This document shows, piece after piece, positions 17,528 to 27,551 of a DNA stretch of 64,000 nt. The notes beneath the pieces are model-generated. The model had not been told where the DNA came from. It was given only the letters and a program-made list of their open reading frames with translations, and ran no database searches. Position 1 is the first letter of the stretch, and the number at the start of each line of letters is the position of its first letter. Position numbers and translations under genes: made by a program. Source of the DNA: Anaerosacchariphilus polymeriproducens (GTDB lineage: Bacteria > Bacillota > Clostridia > Lachnospirales > Lachnospiraceae); NCBI RefSeq assembly GCF_003363435.1, contig NZ_QRCT01000019.1, positions 124,001-188,000 on the forward strand, read 5' to 3'.

Positions 17528-19336
17528 ATGAAAGTAAGGCTACAGAAATTGCAGGAATACTTAAGTAAATCGAAAGTCAGTCAACAACTTTATCAGACAT
17601 ATCTGACAGCTGTTCTGATTCCTGTTATTATTTTAGGGATTTTACTGACATCATATATTCATAATATATTAACAGGTTATTATCATGACCTCGCTATCTC
17701 TGAAAATACCCGTATAAAGACTATACTTTTTGAGATTACCACACAGGTCTATCATTTATCTGAAGAAATAAATAACGATAAAAACCTGCTTACCATTTTG
17801 TCTGCAAATAAGAAGAATATTGAAAAAATTAAAACGAATATAAATGACTATACCATTACCAACAAGTCTTTTTATAATTATGCCGAGATAGAAGATGTTA
17901 CTATCTATACAGATAATTACTTGGCCTATACGAAATACAACCAAATCATTCCAATTAATAAAAAAATCAAAGAAACAAAATGGTATCAAAATGCATTAAA
18001 TCATGATGAAATTTTCTGGTTTCCTATCAAAACTACAGATAAATATGGAAATCACTATTATCATATGTCATTGGTCCGAAAGATCCCTATGATCGATTCT
18101 ACTCATACGGCTGTAATGGTCATAAAAATAAGTGACAATTATTTAAACAGCTGTATTCAGAATAATCAATATACTACATTCGTATCGATAGACCAAAATT
18201 ATATTTCCTATAGTTCTGATCGCAGCCTATATGGCAGTATGCCGTCTATACCTATTGATTATGATACTTTATATTATCAGAAAAACGGAAAAGTTAAAGT
18301 AAGAGGAAAACCTTGTATGGCTTCTCTTAGTACCATGTATCTTTATCAATCAGATTGCAGGCTCTATATCTGCATTTTAGACAAAACAGCTTATGCCCAT
18401 ATATACCGTATCCTTGCACTTTGTATGGTTTTAACTGCGATCAGCCTATTAGCCCCGATTGGAATTATATATTTATTTACTTCCTATTTTAATCATCGTA
18501 TCCATACACTTCGACATGTAATGCATAAGGCTAGTAATGATGATTATAATCTGTCTACATCTTTAAATGGCAAAGATGAACTTTACGAAGTATTCTCTGA
18601 TCTTGAAGTTCTTCTTCAAAAGATCAAAAAGAAAGAAGCAGCTATTTATCAGGCTCGTATTAAGGAACAGGAACTGACGAATAAGCAACAAAAAATTGAA
18701 TTTAAAATGCTGGCAGCCCAGATCAATCCACATTTTCTCTATAATACGCTTGAAACGATCCGGATGAAAGCATTTACAGCCGGAAACCAAGAAGTAGCAA
18801 CGGCAACCAAATTATTAGGAAAGACAATGCGTTATGTTCTCGAAAATACAGGAACTGCATTCACCAAGTTGAATCGGGAACTTGATTATGTAACAAATTA
18901 TATTAGGATTCAAAAACTTCGTTTTGAAGATAAAGTGAATTATAAAATTAAAATTTCTTCTGATATCCGACCATGTGATTACCCGATTCTTCCACTATTG
19001 TTACAGCCTATTGTAGAAAATTCGATTCTTCATGGTCTAAAACATATTGATAATAAAGGATATATTGTTATCACTGTCAAAAGCCGGAATTATGAACATT
19101 TAATCATTCAAATTTGTGACAATGGGATTGGGATGACCGAAGAAACATGCAACGCATTGGTAAATCGATTACATACTCCTGATTTAAAATTGAACTCAAA
19201 TATTGGTTTATATAATATCTGTCAACGTATCCGTCTCTGCTATGGTGAAAAGTATGGGTTGAGCTTTATCAGCCGTCAGAATCAAGGTACCTTATTTACT
19301 CTGACACTCCCATTGAATCCAACGACCCCGGAATAA
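17528..19336 (+). CDS. yesM: YesM-type sensor histidine kinase
   Basis: This 602-residue membrane kinase senses an extracellular glycan signal and phosphorylates the YesN-like regulator encoded at the end of the same operon. One transmembrane helix lies near residues 21-43, a large extracellular sensor follows to about 290, then a second helix and HAMP-like segment. The catalytic part has the LytS/YesM His-kinase motif QINPHFLYNTLETIR (histidine acceptor) and the ATP-binding motif ICDNGIGM. A GTG at 17498 is possible, but GGAGGG eight bases before the ATG at 17528 decides the start. Confidence 0.9.
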   Translation: MKVRLQKLQEYLSKSKVSQQLYQTYLTAVLIPVIILGILLTSYIHNILTGYYHDLAISENTRIKTILFEITTQVYHLSEEINNDKNLLTILSANKKNIEKIKTNINDYTITNKSFYNYAEIEDVTIYTDNYLAYTKYNQIIPINKKIKETKWYQNALNHDEIFWFPIKTTDKYGNHYYHMSLVRKIPMIDSTHTAVMVIKISDNYLNSCIQNNQYTTFVSIDQNYISYSSDRSLYGSMPSIPIDYDTLYYQKNGKVKVRGKPCMASLSTMYLYQSDCRLYICILDKTAYAHIYRILALCMVLTAISLLAPIGIIYLFTSYFNHRIHTLRHVMHKASNDDYNLSTSLNGKDELYEVFSDLEVLLQKIKKKEAAIYQARIKEQELTNKQQKIEFKMLAAQINPHFLYNTLETIRMKAFTAGNQEVATATKLLGKTMRYVLENTGTAFTKLNRELDYVTNYIRIQKLRFEDKVNYKIKISSDIRPCDYPILPLLLQPIVENSILHGLKHIDNKGYIVITVKSRNYEHLIIQICDNGIGMTEETCNALVNRLHTPDLKLNSNIGLYNICQRIRLCYGEKYGLSFISRQNQGTLFTLTLPLNPTTPE

Positions 19337-19378
19337 CATTTCAAAGACGGCGAATCATTTCGAATTGGAGGATTTCAT

Positions 19379-21121
19379 TTGAAAAAACTTAAACATCTGA
19401 TACTATTTTCCACTATTTTTTTATTCATGTTAACAGCTATAATAGTTTTTCAACATAATAATCAAAAAGATAGTCCCTACAAGGATTTCCTTGTTATCGA
19501 TGTCTTTGATTCTTTGTCAAATTATCAGGGTTTGCAATCGGGATGGTTTGCCAAAATAGTAAAAGATAAGTTCAATATGAAGTTAAATATCATCGCTCCC
19601 AATGTGACCGGCGGCGGAAATACTCTCTTTGAAATGCGTTCTGCATCAGGAAATCTGGGAGATTTGATTATCAGTACCGGAGATATTAAAATATTGCAGC
19701 GTTTGGCTAGTTCCGGATTAATTCTTGATATGTCTGATATGTTGAAAAACAAAGACATAATGCGTTATCAGCATGCGATTGCTTCCTTAAACAATCAATT
19801 ATTGCAAAAGGGTATTTATGCGATACCCAGTGAAATATCCAATTGTTCACCAACGACTTCCAGTGAGGGAGCGGACTTAGATTTCGGTCCATATATTCGT
19901 TGGGATTTATATAAGAGCCTCGGATATCCTGAAATGAATACACTTGAAGATATCCTTCCTATTTTAAAAAAAATGCAGGAAATGAACCCGAGAAGCGATA
20001 ATGGCGAACCTGTTTATGCATTTTCATTTTTTCCTGATTGGGATAACAATATGATGAATGCAGCAAAACAGCCCTGCTGTATGTATGGTTATGATGAAGT
20101 CGGTTTTGTATTAGCCAAAGCTGACGGTAGTGATTATCAAGATATCTTATCTGATGATTCCTACTATCTTAGAGTACTTCATTTATATTTTAAAGCAAAT
20201 CAATTAGGGCTTGTCGATCCTAAGTCACGTAATCAGTCCTTCCAAGAAGTATATGATAAATATGCCGATGGTGCTGTCTTGTATTCTCCATGGCCCTGGT
20301 TAGGAAAAGGTGCCTTCAACAACACAAAGCACTCTCAAGAAGGCAAGGGATTTCTCTTCGCTCCCATCAAGGATATGAAAATATACTCCCATGGATGTAA
20401 TCCGCTAGGCAATCAAAAAATGGTCATTTCCATTGGTTCACAAGCAAAAGATCCAAAAAGATTAGCCGATTTTATAGACTGGCTTTATTCTTCAGAAGGA
20501 ATCCGTACAGCCTGTGCATCTGCATCCAATGATGCTTCCGGTCCGGAAGGCCTGACCTGGAAAAAGACCGAAAATGGTCCCATCCTTACTGAATTTGGTA
20601 AATCTGCTTTTTTTAGTAAAGATGCCCTTGTGCCTGAGAAATACGGGGGCGGCAGTTGGAAAAATGGCATTTGTGCCTTAAATTATAAACCTGTCTCACC
20701 TGTGGATTGTGATGACGAAGGAATACCGTATCATTACAGCCTCTGGAAATCAATACGTGATATGATGAATTCTCCACTTGATATCGATTGGAAGAATTTT
20801 ATGAAAGCAGATTCGACCTATGAATATCTAAAAAAGAATGACCAGATTTTATTAGCTCCAGGTTATATCTATCAATCTTCAGATACTTCTTCTGAAATAG
20901 CTGCACTACGAAAACAATGCAGTAAGATTATCGTAGATTATTCATGGAAAATGGTATTTGCAAAAGAGGAAGAAACTTATTACCAATTATTAAGGGAGTG
21001 TAAAAAGATCGTAAATACTTTGGGTTATAAGAAAGTTGTAAGTTTTGATATTAAGGCCGCAAAAGACTTATATAAAGCTAGAATTGATATTGTTCATAAT
21101 TATAAGGAGGTAACAAAATGA
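19379..21121 (+). CDS. LplA-type extracellular sugar-binding protein without lipobox
   Basis: This 580-residue family 1 solute-binding protein would bind an oligosaccharide for an LplB/LplC-type importer. It starts at TTG (19379) with GGAGG eight bases upstream. The N-terminus has a hydrophobic segment (LILFSTIFLFMLTAIIVF) but no cysteine, so it is probably held by an uncleaved helix rather than a lipid. The mature part resembles the second binding protein of the locus at 28929-30689 (shared NYQG..GWFAK, DKFN.KLNII, SGNLGD). It is encoded between the sensor kinase and GH42, so it might present the sugar to YesM rather than, or as well as, to the permease. Confidence 0.85.
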   Translation: MKKLKHLILFSTIFLFMLTAIIVFQHNNQKDSPYKDFLVIDVFDSLSNYQGLQSGWFAKIVKDKFNMKLNIIAPNVTGGGNTLFEMRSASGNLGDLIISTGDIKILQRLASSGLILDMSDMLKNKDIMRYQHAIASLNNQLLQKGIYAIPSEISNCSPTTSSEGADLDFGPYIRWDLYKSLGYPEMNTLEDILPILKKMQEMNPRSDNGEPVYAFSFFPDWDNNMMNAAKQPCCMYGYDEVGFVLAKADGSDYQDILSDDSYYLRVLHLYFKANQLGLVDPKSRNQSFQEVYDKYADGAVLYSPWPWLGKGAFNNTKHSQEGKGFLFAPIKDMKIYSHGCNPLGNQKMVISIGSQAKDPKRLADFIDWLYSSEGIRTACASASNDASGPEGLTWKKTENGPILTEFGKSAFFSKDALVPEKYGGGSWKNGICALNYKPVSPVDCDDEGIPYHYSLWKSIRDMMNSPLDIDWKNFMKADSTYEYLKKNDQILLAPGYIYQSSDTSSEIAALRKQCSKIIVDYSWKMVFAKEEETYYQLLRECKKIVNTLGYKKVVSFDIKAAKDLYKARIDIVHNYKEVTK

Positions 21122-23133
21122 TAGAAAATCCAAGCATTAAAAGTATTTTATATGGGGGGGATTATAACCCTGAACAATGGCCGGAAACAATTTGGCACGA
21201 AGATATGCGGCTGCTGTCTTTGGCAAATATTAATGTTGTAACTCTTAACGTCTTTAGCTGGGCTAGTCTACAAGAGGATGAGACTACTTATCATTTCGAG
21301 AAATTAGACCGCATTATGGAAATTGTCAAAAAAAACGGGCTCTCTGTGTGTCTTGCAACCTCAACCGCTGTTCATCCGGCATGGATGGCAAGAAAATATC
21401 CGGAAGTACTTAGGACTGAATTTAACGGCATGAAACGCAAATTTGGAAGTCGGCATAATTCCTGTCCTAATAGTCCAATTTATCGGAAATATTCTGTTGA
21501 ATTAGCCAGAAGACTTGCAGAACGTTACAAAGATTATGATAACATCATAGCCTGGCATATTTCCAATGAATTTGGCGGAGAATGTTACTGTGAAAACTGT
21601 GAAAATGCATTTCGGGAGTGGCTCAAAAACCGTTACCACACAATTGATGAAGTAAACCGTGCATGGAATACTGCTTTTTGGGGACATACCTTTTATACTT
21701 TTGAAGATATTGTTTCTCCTAATCTTCTAAGCGAGCACTTTGATTATGATCGCACTACATATCAACCCATTTCACTTGATTATAGAAGATTTATGTCTGA
21801 CAGCCTGCTAACTTGTTACCAGGAAGAAGCAAAAGCAATCCGTACTATTACACCAAATATTCCAATAACAACTAATTTAATGGGATTCTATAAATTATTA
21901 GACTATCATAAGTGGGCAAAATCTATGGATTTCATCTCTTGGGATAATTACCCTGCTTATGATAATTCTCCTTCTTCCACTGCAATGGCTCATGATTTGA
22001 TGCGTGGTTTAAAACAAGGAAAACCTTTTGCTTTGATGGAACAAACGCCAAGTGTAACCAATTGGCATCCCTATAATGCTTTGAAACGCCCAGGACAAAT
22101 GCGCCTTCTCAGTTATCAGGCAGTCGCTCATGGAGCTGATACCATTATGTTTTTCCAAATGCGCAGAAGTATTGGAGCCTGTGAAAAATATCATGGGGCT
22201 GTCATTGATCATGCTGGTCACGAAAATACGCGTGTTTTTCGGGAAGTTGCTTCTCTTGGTCAAGAACTTCGTTTTCTTGGAGATACTTTGTTAGGTTCTA
22301 GAATACAAGCAAAAGCAGCTATTATATTTGACTGGGATAACTGGTGGTCTGTCGACTTCTCTGCCGGCCCTTCATGCTTATTAAAATATTATGATATCAT
22401 CCTTCATTACTATACCGCATTTCATACACAGCATATACCTGTAGATATCATTAGTGTAGAAGATGAATTATGTAAATACGACGTTGTCATAGCTCCTCTG
22501 CTCTATATGACAAAAGCAGGGTCTGACGATAAAATACGAACCTTCGTCAAAAATGGGGGTACTTTCATGACCACTTTTTTCAGCGGTTATGTGAATGAAA
22601 ATGATTTGGTAATAACCGGAGGATATCCGGGACGTTTAAGAGATATCTTGGGAATCTGGGTCGAAGAAGAAGATGCTCTTATTGAAGGAGAAGAAAACAG
22701 TTTTACATATGAAGGTATCACCTATCCTGCACGCATTATTTGTGATTTATTACATAGTGAAGGAGCCGAAATACTATGCTCCTATGAAAAAGATTTCTAT
22801 TCCGGAATGCCTGTTATCACCTGTAACCATTTTGGAAAAGGGCTAGGGTATTATATGGGAACCATATCAGATCTCTCCCTGACTAAGACTCTTTTAAGAA
22901 AACTTTGTAAGGAAAAGCAAATTTTACCTATTATTAATGGACCGGAGCATTTAGAAGTTTCGATTCGCGAGAATGTAAATGGAAAATTTTTATTTTTGTT
23001 AAATCATAATTCCAAAGAGATTTCTATCTCTCTCCCTTACCACGCAACAGAATTATTGTCGAAACAGACTTATCAGGTAAATGATGCCCTGATCTTATCC
23101 GGCTATGCTATAAAAATATTAAAACTATTATAA
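21118..23133 (+). CDS. GH42 beta-galactosidase
   Basis: This 671-residue enzyme removes beta-linked galactose. The GH42 opening GGDYNPEQWP, the acid/base motif WHISNEFGGECYC with the E of SNEF, and the nucleophile in LMEQTPSVTNW are present, followed by the glutamine-amidotransferase-like middle domain and a short beta C-terminus. It has no signal peptide, so it acts inside on imported oligosaccharides. Its ATG overlaps the stop of the binding-protein gene (ATGA). The galactosyl side chains of xyloglucan are the natural target in this locus. Confidence 0.92.
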   Translation: MIENPSIKSILYGGDYNPEQWPETIWHEDMRLLSLANINVVTLNVFSWASLQEDETTYHFEKLDRIMEIVKKNGLSVCLATSTAVHPAWMARKYPEVLRTEFNGMKRKFGSRHNSCPNSPIYRKYSVELARRLAERYKDYDNIIAWHISNEFGGECYCENCENAFREWLKNRYHTIDEVNRAWNTAFWGHTFYTFEDIVSPNLLSEHFDYDRTTYQPISLDYRRFMSDSLLTCYQEEAKAIRTITPNIPITTNLMGFYKLLDYHKWAKSMDFISWDNYPAYDNSPSSTAMAHDLMRGLKQGKPFALMEQTPSVTNWHPYNALKRPGQMRLLSYQAVAHGADTIMFFQMRRSIGACEKYHGAVIDHAGHENTRVFREVASLGQELRFLGDTLLGSRIQAKAAIIFDWDNWWSVDFSAGPSCLLKYYDIILHYYTAFHTQHIPVDIISVEDELCKYDVVIAPLLYMTKAGSDDKIRTFVKNGGTFMTTFFSGYVNENDLVITGGYPGRLRDILGIWVEEEDALIEGEENSFTYEGITYPARIICDLLHSEGAEILCSYEKDFYSGMPVITCNHFGKGLGYYMGTISDLSLTKTLLRKLCKEKQILPIINGPEHLEVSIRENVNGKFLFLLNHNSKEISISLPYHATELLSKQTYQVNDALILSGYAIKILKLL

Positions 23134-23148
23134 AATTGGAGGTATACC

Positions 23149-23805
23149 ATGTTATTAGAGAAAAACAGCAGATTACTTATGATTGGAGATTCGATTACAG
23201 ATTGTGGCAGGTCTTATGATTCTGAACCTGGGGGATGGGATTCTTTTGGAGATGGTTATGTCAGTCTCATGAATGCCTTCTTCACTGCATTAGAACCGAA
23301 AAAGCAAATTATGGTCATAAATAAAGGGATAAGTGGTGACACTATTCTCCATCTAAAGCAACGTTGGGAAAAAGATGTATTTTCCCTAAATCCCGACTAT
23401 ATCAGCATAATGATTGGTGTCAATGATGTATGGCGCCAGTTTGACGGTATTTTGAAACAAGATATCCCCGTTACACCAGAAATATTCCGAAACACCTATC
23501 AAGAACTAATAGAAATTACTCTGCCAAAAGTAAAAAATATCTTCTTATTAGGCTGTTTTATGATCGAATCGAACAAGAATGATAAAATGGCTGCCATGGT
23601 TCACCAATATGCAGATATCACAAAAGAGCTTGCAGACAAATACTCACTTCCATTCATTGATGTACAGTCTTATTTTGATAAATTCTTATTACACTTGAAC
23701 AGCTTTATATTGTCTAGTGACCGCGTACATCCCAATCTTCAGGGACATATGCTGATTGCGAAAGCTTTCTTGGATACTATTGGTTTTGAATGGAACAAAG
23801 GGTGA
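23149..23805 (+). CDS. SGNH/GDSL hydrolase, probable carbohydrate deacetylase
   Basis: This 218-residue cytoplasmic hydrolase has all SGNH blocks: the nucleophile in MIGDSITD, the glycine block NKGISGDT, the asparagine block IGVNDVW and the catalytic Asp/His pair in DRVHPNLQGH. Many such enzymes remove O-acetyl groups from plant glycans. It lies between GH42 and GH29 in the operon, matching acetylated galactosyl units of xyloglucan. The substrate is inferred from context. Confidence 0.87.
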   Translation: MLLEKNSRLLMIGDSITDCGRSYDSEPGGWDSFGDGYVSLMNAFFTALEPKKQIMVINKGISGDTILHLKQRWEKDVFSLNPDYISIMIGVNDVWRQFDGILKQDIPVTPEIFRNTYQELIEITLPKVKNIFLLGCFMIESNKNDKMAAMVHQYADITKELADKYSLPFIDVQSYFDKFLLHLNSFILSSDRVHPNLQGHMLIAKAFLDTIGFEWNKG

Positions 23806-23810
23806 TAAGG

Positions 23811-25286
23811 TTGAATCGAAATTTATATCTGAACGAAATAAATCAAGCAATAGCAAAAGGTCCTTTTCATGATACTTGGGATTCCTTAAGCCGGTATGAA
23901 ACTCCAACTTGGTTCTCAAAAGCAAAGTTCGGAATCTTTATACATTGGGGCGTATTTAGTGTCCCCGCTTACCAGAATGAGTGGTACCCTAGAAATATGT
24001 ATATAGAAGGAACATTGGAATATGAACACCATCTAAAAACATATGGTTTGCACGAAAATTTTGGTTATAAAGACTTTATTCCTATGTTTACTGCTAAAAA
24101 ATTTTATCCAAAAGAATGGATTGAACTTTTCAAACAATCTGGAGCGAAATATATCGTTCCGGTAGCAGAGCATCATGAGGGGTTTCAAATGTACCAAAGT
24201 TCTTTATCTCATTACAATGCTTACAAAATGGGACCCTGTCGTGATATACTGAAAGAACTGAAACTAGCTAGTGAAGACTCCGGACTATATTTCTGCACCT
24301 CTTCTCATCGTGCTGAACATTGGTGGTTCTTAGGCTATGGAAAACAATTTGAGAGTGATATCAAAGAACCGCTCACCACCGGAGACTTCTATTGGCCATC
24401 TGTTAAGGAACAGCCGGAAGAAGATGATTTATATGCAGTTCCTTACCCTTCCGATGACTTTTTAGTTGATTGGTTGTTACGCTGTTGTGAAATTGTTGAC
24501 CGTTACAATCCGAAACTTTTCTATTTTGACTGGTGGATACAGCATGAAGCATTCAAACCTTACTTACGCAAATTTGCTGCTTATTATTATAATAAAAGTA
24601 ACAAACTGGGAGAACAGGCAGCTATCTGCTATAAACATGATGCTATGATGTTTGGTACGGGTATTGTGGATATGGAACGAGGAAAATTCGCAGATTGTAA
24701 ACCATTTATTTGGCAGACTGATACAGCTACAGCCAAAAATTCATGGTGCTATACCAATTCTTTAGATTACAAAAGCAGTGAAGAATTAATCTGTTATCTT
24801 ATTGATGTCGTCAGCAAAAATGGCAATCTTCTATTAAATATCGGTCCAAAAGCTGACGGTTCCATTTCGGAATCTGAAAGAACTTTATTAACAGAAATTG
24901 GATCCTGGCTTGCTGTTAATGGAGAAGCTATATATAATAGTAAAGTATGGCGTTATTATGGAGAAGGACCTGCAAAAGAAGTTGAGGGGAAATTCAGTGA
25001 AGGAAATACAGGAGCATATACGTGCAGGGATATCCGATTTACTGTAAATAATGGAGCTATTTATGCCATTGTCATGAAATGTCCTCCTGACGGTAATACC
25101 CTTATTACAATGCTGGCAGATAATAAAGATCAAAATATTCCAATGTTTCACGGTATTATAAAACAAGTAACGCTACTAGGTTATAAGGGGCCAATCACCT
25201 GGTCTAAAGACACAAATGGACTATTGATTCAAACCACCCCTTTAAAAAATACATTTCCTATTGTATTTAAAATTACATGCGATTAA
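23811..25286 (+). CDS. GH29 alpha-L-fucosidase
   Basis: This enzyme of about 491 residues releases alpha-linked L-fucose. The GH29 barrel opening WFSKAKFGIFIHWG, the VAEHHEGF block and the nucleophile region KLFYFDWW (aspartate) are visible, and the C-terminal part contains NLLLNIGPKADGSI, typical of the family. An ATG at 23790 overlaps the SGNH gene, but AAAGGGTG placed six bases before TTG at 23811 makes the TTG the better start. No signal peptide is present. With GH42 and GH31 it fits removal of the fucosylated side chain of xyloglucan. Confidence 0.9.
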   Translation: MNRNLYLNEINQAIAKGPFHDTWDSLSRYETPTWFSKAKFGIFIHWGVFSVPAYQNEWYPRNMYIEGTLEYEHHLKTYGLHENFGYKDFIPMFTAKKFYPKEWIELFKQSGAKYIVPVAEHHEGFQMYQSSLSHYNAYKMGPCRDILKELKLASEDSGLYFCTSSHRAEHWWFLGYGKQFESDIKEPLTTGDFYWPSVKEQPEEDDLYAVPYPSDDFLVDWLLRCCEIVDRYNPKLFYFDWWIQHEAFKPYLRKFAAYYYNKSNKLGEQAAICYKHDAMMFGTGIVDMERGKFADCKPFIWQTDTATAKNSWCYTNSLDYKSSEELICYLIDVVSKNGNLLLNIGPKADGSISESERTLLTEIGSWLAVNGEAIYNSKVWRYYGEGPAKEVEGKFSEGNTGAYTCRDIRFTVNNGAIYAIVMKCPPDGNTLITMLADNKDQNIPMFHGIIKQVTLLGYKGPITWSKDTNGLLIQTTPLKNTFPIVFKITCD

Positions 25287-25324
25287 TTTTATCTTAAATG
25301 AATAAAAAAGGGGAGATGATAATT

Positions 25325-26869
25325 ATGTATACAGTTCTCATCGCTGATGACGAAAAAGTAATACGTGAAGGCTTGTCCTGTATCATAAACTGGACAGATT
25401 ACGGCTTTACCATTTGTGGGGAAGCATCAAACGGGGAAGAAACTTTAAATTTAATCTTAAAAAAACAACCAAATTTGGTACTATTAGATATCAATATGCC
25501 AAAACTTTATGGTATTAATGTAATAAAGCTAGCCCGGGATCGCGGATATCAAGGTAAATTTATTATTTTAAGTGGATATTCTGACTTTAAATATGCACAA
25601 TCTGCTATTAAACTTGGAGTTAATGAATATTTAACGAAACCAATTGACGAAGATGAACTAAGTCGTTCTATAGAATCTATCAAAACTACACTTATATCTG
25701 AAGCTCAAAATTTGGAAAACATCTTTCAATATAAGCAAAAAGCAAAAAATACAATATTACACGAATTAATTACAGAATCGTCTTCTCTTTCGTTGAACGA
25801 TATTCAGTATATCCATTTATATGCTGATAAATATCAAATACTGTTGTACGAAAATTATAGTTACAAATTCCGTGATGTTTCCTACGATTTTGCAGATATA
25901 CTACGCTTGACCAATACCTCAAATTTATTCGACTATTTTATAGAAGATAACATGAATGTTATATTATTAAAAGGCGACGTTGCTTTGAAAAAATTTAATC
26001 GTTTTCTAGAACACTATGATAGAATTCCACAAAAAGGAAGTCCGCTAGATTCGATCTTTATTGCTTATGGACGTCCTGTCAATCATATTTTTGATATCTC
26101 TATCTCTTACAAAGAAGCGGCCGCCTTAATTAAACGGCGGTTCTTCTGCAAAAAAGGGCAACATACCTTAGGATTTCCTGATTTTCCTGCTATTGAAACA
26201 AAAAATATTATGATTACCAGAGAGATTATTGAAGAATACGCTTTTGAATTGGCTGATTACATACAATGTTTTAACAGACAAAAGGTAAATGATTCCTTAA
26301 TTCATCTAGAAAATCACTTATATAATGTGAGAAATAATATTTCAGAGACTAAATTGTTTCTGGCCGATTTATATCTTCTTATTAAAGAACGTATCAATCG
26401 CCTTTATAGCAATATACAGATTCCTTTTCCTACCAACTCGGAAATTATACAACTGATTCAGAGTAAGTTCTATCTTTATGAAATCATTCAATTTTACTCA
26501 AGTCAATTTGAAATGATCATGAACGCATTAGGCGCTTACTCAAGAAATAGTATTCTGGAAGATATTTTATATTACATAGAACATAATTTCCATAATCATA
26601 TTAAGTTAGAAACTATTGCTCCTTTATTTGGTTATAACAGTGCCTATCTGGGAAAACTAATTCACAAAACAGTTGGTAAAAATTTTAATTCTTATTTAGA
26701 TGAAATCAGAATTGAGCACTCTAAAAAGCTACTTAGCCAACAGGAATTAAAAGTTTATGAAATTGCAGAATGTATCGGCTATAACAATGTGGATTATTTT
26801 CATAAAAAGTTTAAAAAGTATGTTGGGATGAGCCCTGCTGAATATAGAAAATCAATGAAAGAGGGATGA
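25325..26869 (+). CDS. yesN: YesN-type AraC-family response regulator
   Basis: This 514-residue regulator has an N-terminal receiver (ADDE pocket, phospho-acceptor in LLDINMP, lysine in TKPIDEDE), a middle linker of about 250 residues, and a C-terminal AraC helix-turn-helix pair (LIHKTVGKNFNSYLDEIR, IAECIGYNNVDYFHKKFKK, GMSPAEYRK). It is the last gene of the plus-strand operon that begins with its cognate YesM kinase. An ATG at 25298 is possible, but GGGGAG nine bases before the ATG at 25325 supports the shorter form, which begins MYTVLIADDE. Confidence 0.9.
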   Translation: MYTVLIADDEKVIREGLSCIINWTDYGFTICGEASNGEETLNLILKKQPNLVLLDINMPKLYGINVIKLARDRGYQGKFIILSGYSDFKYAQSAIKLGVNEYLTKPIDEDELSRSIESIKTTLISEAQNLENIFQYKQKAKNTILHELITESSSLSLNDIQYIHLYADKYQILLYENYSYKFRDVSYDFADILRLTNTSNLFDYFIEDNMNVILLKGDVALKKFNRFLEHYDRIPQKGSPLDSIFIAYGRPVNHIFDISISYKEAAALIKRRFFCKKGQHTLGFPDFPAIETKNIMITREIIEEYAFELADYIQCFNRQKVNDSLIHLENHLYNVRNNISETKLFLADLYLLIKERINRLYSNIQIPFPTNSEIIQLIQSKFYLYEIIQFYSSQFEMIMNALGAYSRNSILEDILYYIEHNFHNHIKLETIAPLFGYNSAYLGKLIHKTVGKNFNSYLDEIRIEHSKKLLSQQELKVYEIAECIGYNNVDYFHKKFKKYVGMSPAEYRKSMKEG

Positions 26870-26891
26870 TGCTTATATGCACCAATCCCTC
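26861..26891. terminator. Hairpin between convergent yesN and yesL
   Basis: GAGGGAT (26861-26867) pairs with ATCCCTC (26885-26891), with an inner GATGC/GCACC partial stem. It overlaps the yesN stop codon and stands between two convergent genes. No long T run follows on either strand, so termination strength is uncertain. Confidence 0.5.
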
Positions 26892-26903
26892 TATATAATT
26901 AAT

Positions 26904-27524
26904 CTACTCTTTTTGTTTCCGTTCTATATCTTCAAAAATAGTCCTGCATAACCAGCTTTTTGTAAATATGATAAAGGATGGTCCAATTAATACTGCAAAA
27001 AATAGGGTGACCTTATCATACCAAAACATAACTAATTCCATTACTATTAAAAATACCAGAAAAACTGTCTTTCCAAAATACCTGCATGAAATCTGCATAG
27101 AATTTCGTAGAATCATGTATATTGTATTTTTATATCGAGTACTTAATGGGATAGCATATAATAAGGAAAAGAAAAAATAAAAACCGGTCAGTCCTCCAAT
27201 GAGCAATAATAAAACCGACCCCTTATCCATAGCTTTAAACACTTCAAAATCTAAATAAACAAAATAAGATACTACGATTGTAATTATCCATAATATTGTA
27301 CTCTGCTTCCAATTTGATGCAAAAGCCGCAAAGTAATCTTTGGTGATAGAATCCTCCTCATCTTTCACCATACGCATTCCAACTGTATATGCAGCAGATA
27401 AAGATGCACCTATCGTAATAATAGGAATCGAACAGAGCAAGAACCAAAAGTTCAATACTACCAAATCTACGAACCGGCTCAAAAATTTATAAACCGGTCC
27501 ATCCACTTGAAATATCCTCCCCAT
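26904..27524 (-). CDS. yesL: YesL/DUF624 membrane protein
   Basis: This 206-residue protein has five or six hydrophobic segments and the DUF624 opening (FLSRFVDLVVLNFWFLLCSIP). YesL proteins accompany YesM/YesN systems and LplABC-type sugar importers in Firmicutes; their exact job is unknown. Here it lies between the regulator operon and the transporter genes, on the minus strand. An AGGAGG precedes the start. Confidence 0.85.
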   Translation of the reverse strand: MGRIFQVDGPVYKFLSRFVDLVVLNFWFLLCSIPIITIGASLSAAYTVGMRMVKDEEDSITKDYFAAFASNWKQSTILWIITIVVSYFVYLDFEVFKAMDKGSVLLLLIGGLTGFYFFFSLLYAIPLSTRYKNTIYMILRNSMQISCRYFGKTVFLVFLIVMELVMFWYDKVTLFFAVLIGPSFIIFTKSWLCRTIFEDIERKQKE

Positions 27525-27551
27525 AAATTCCTCCTAATATAATGAAAATTT

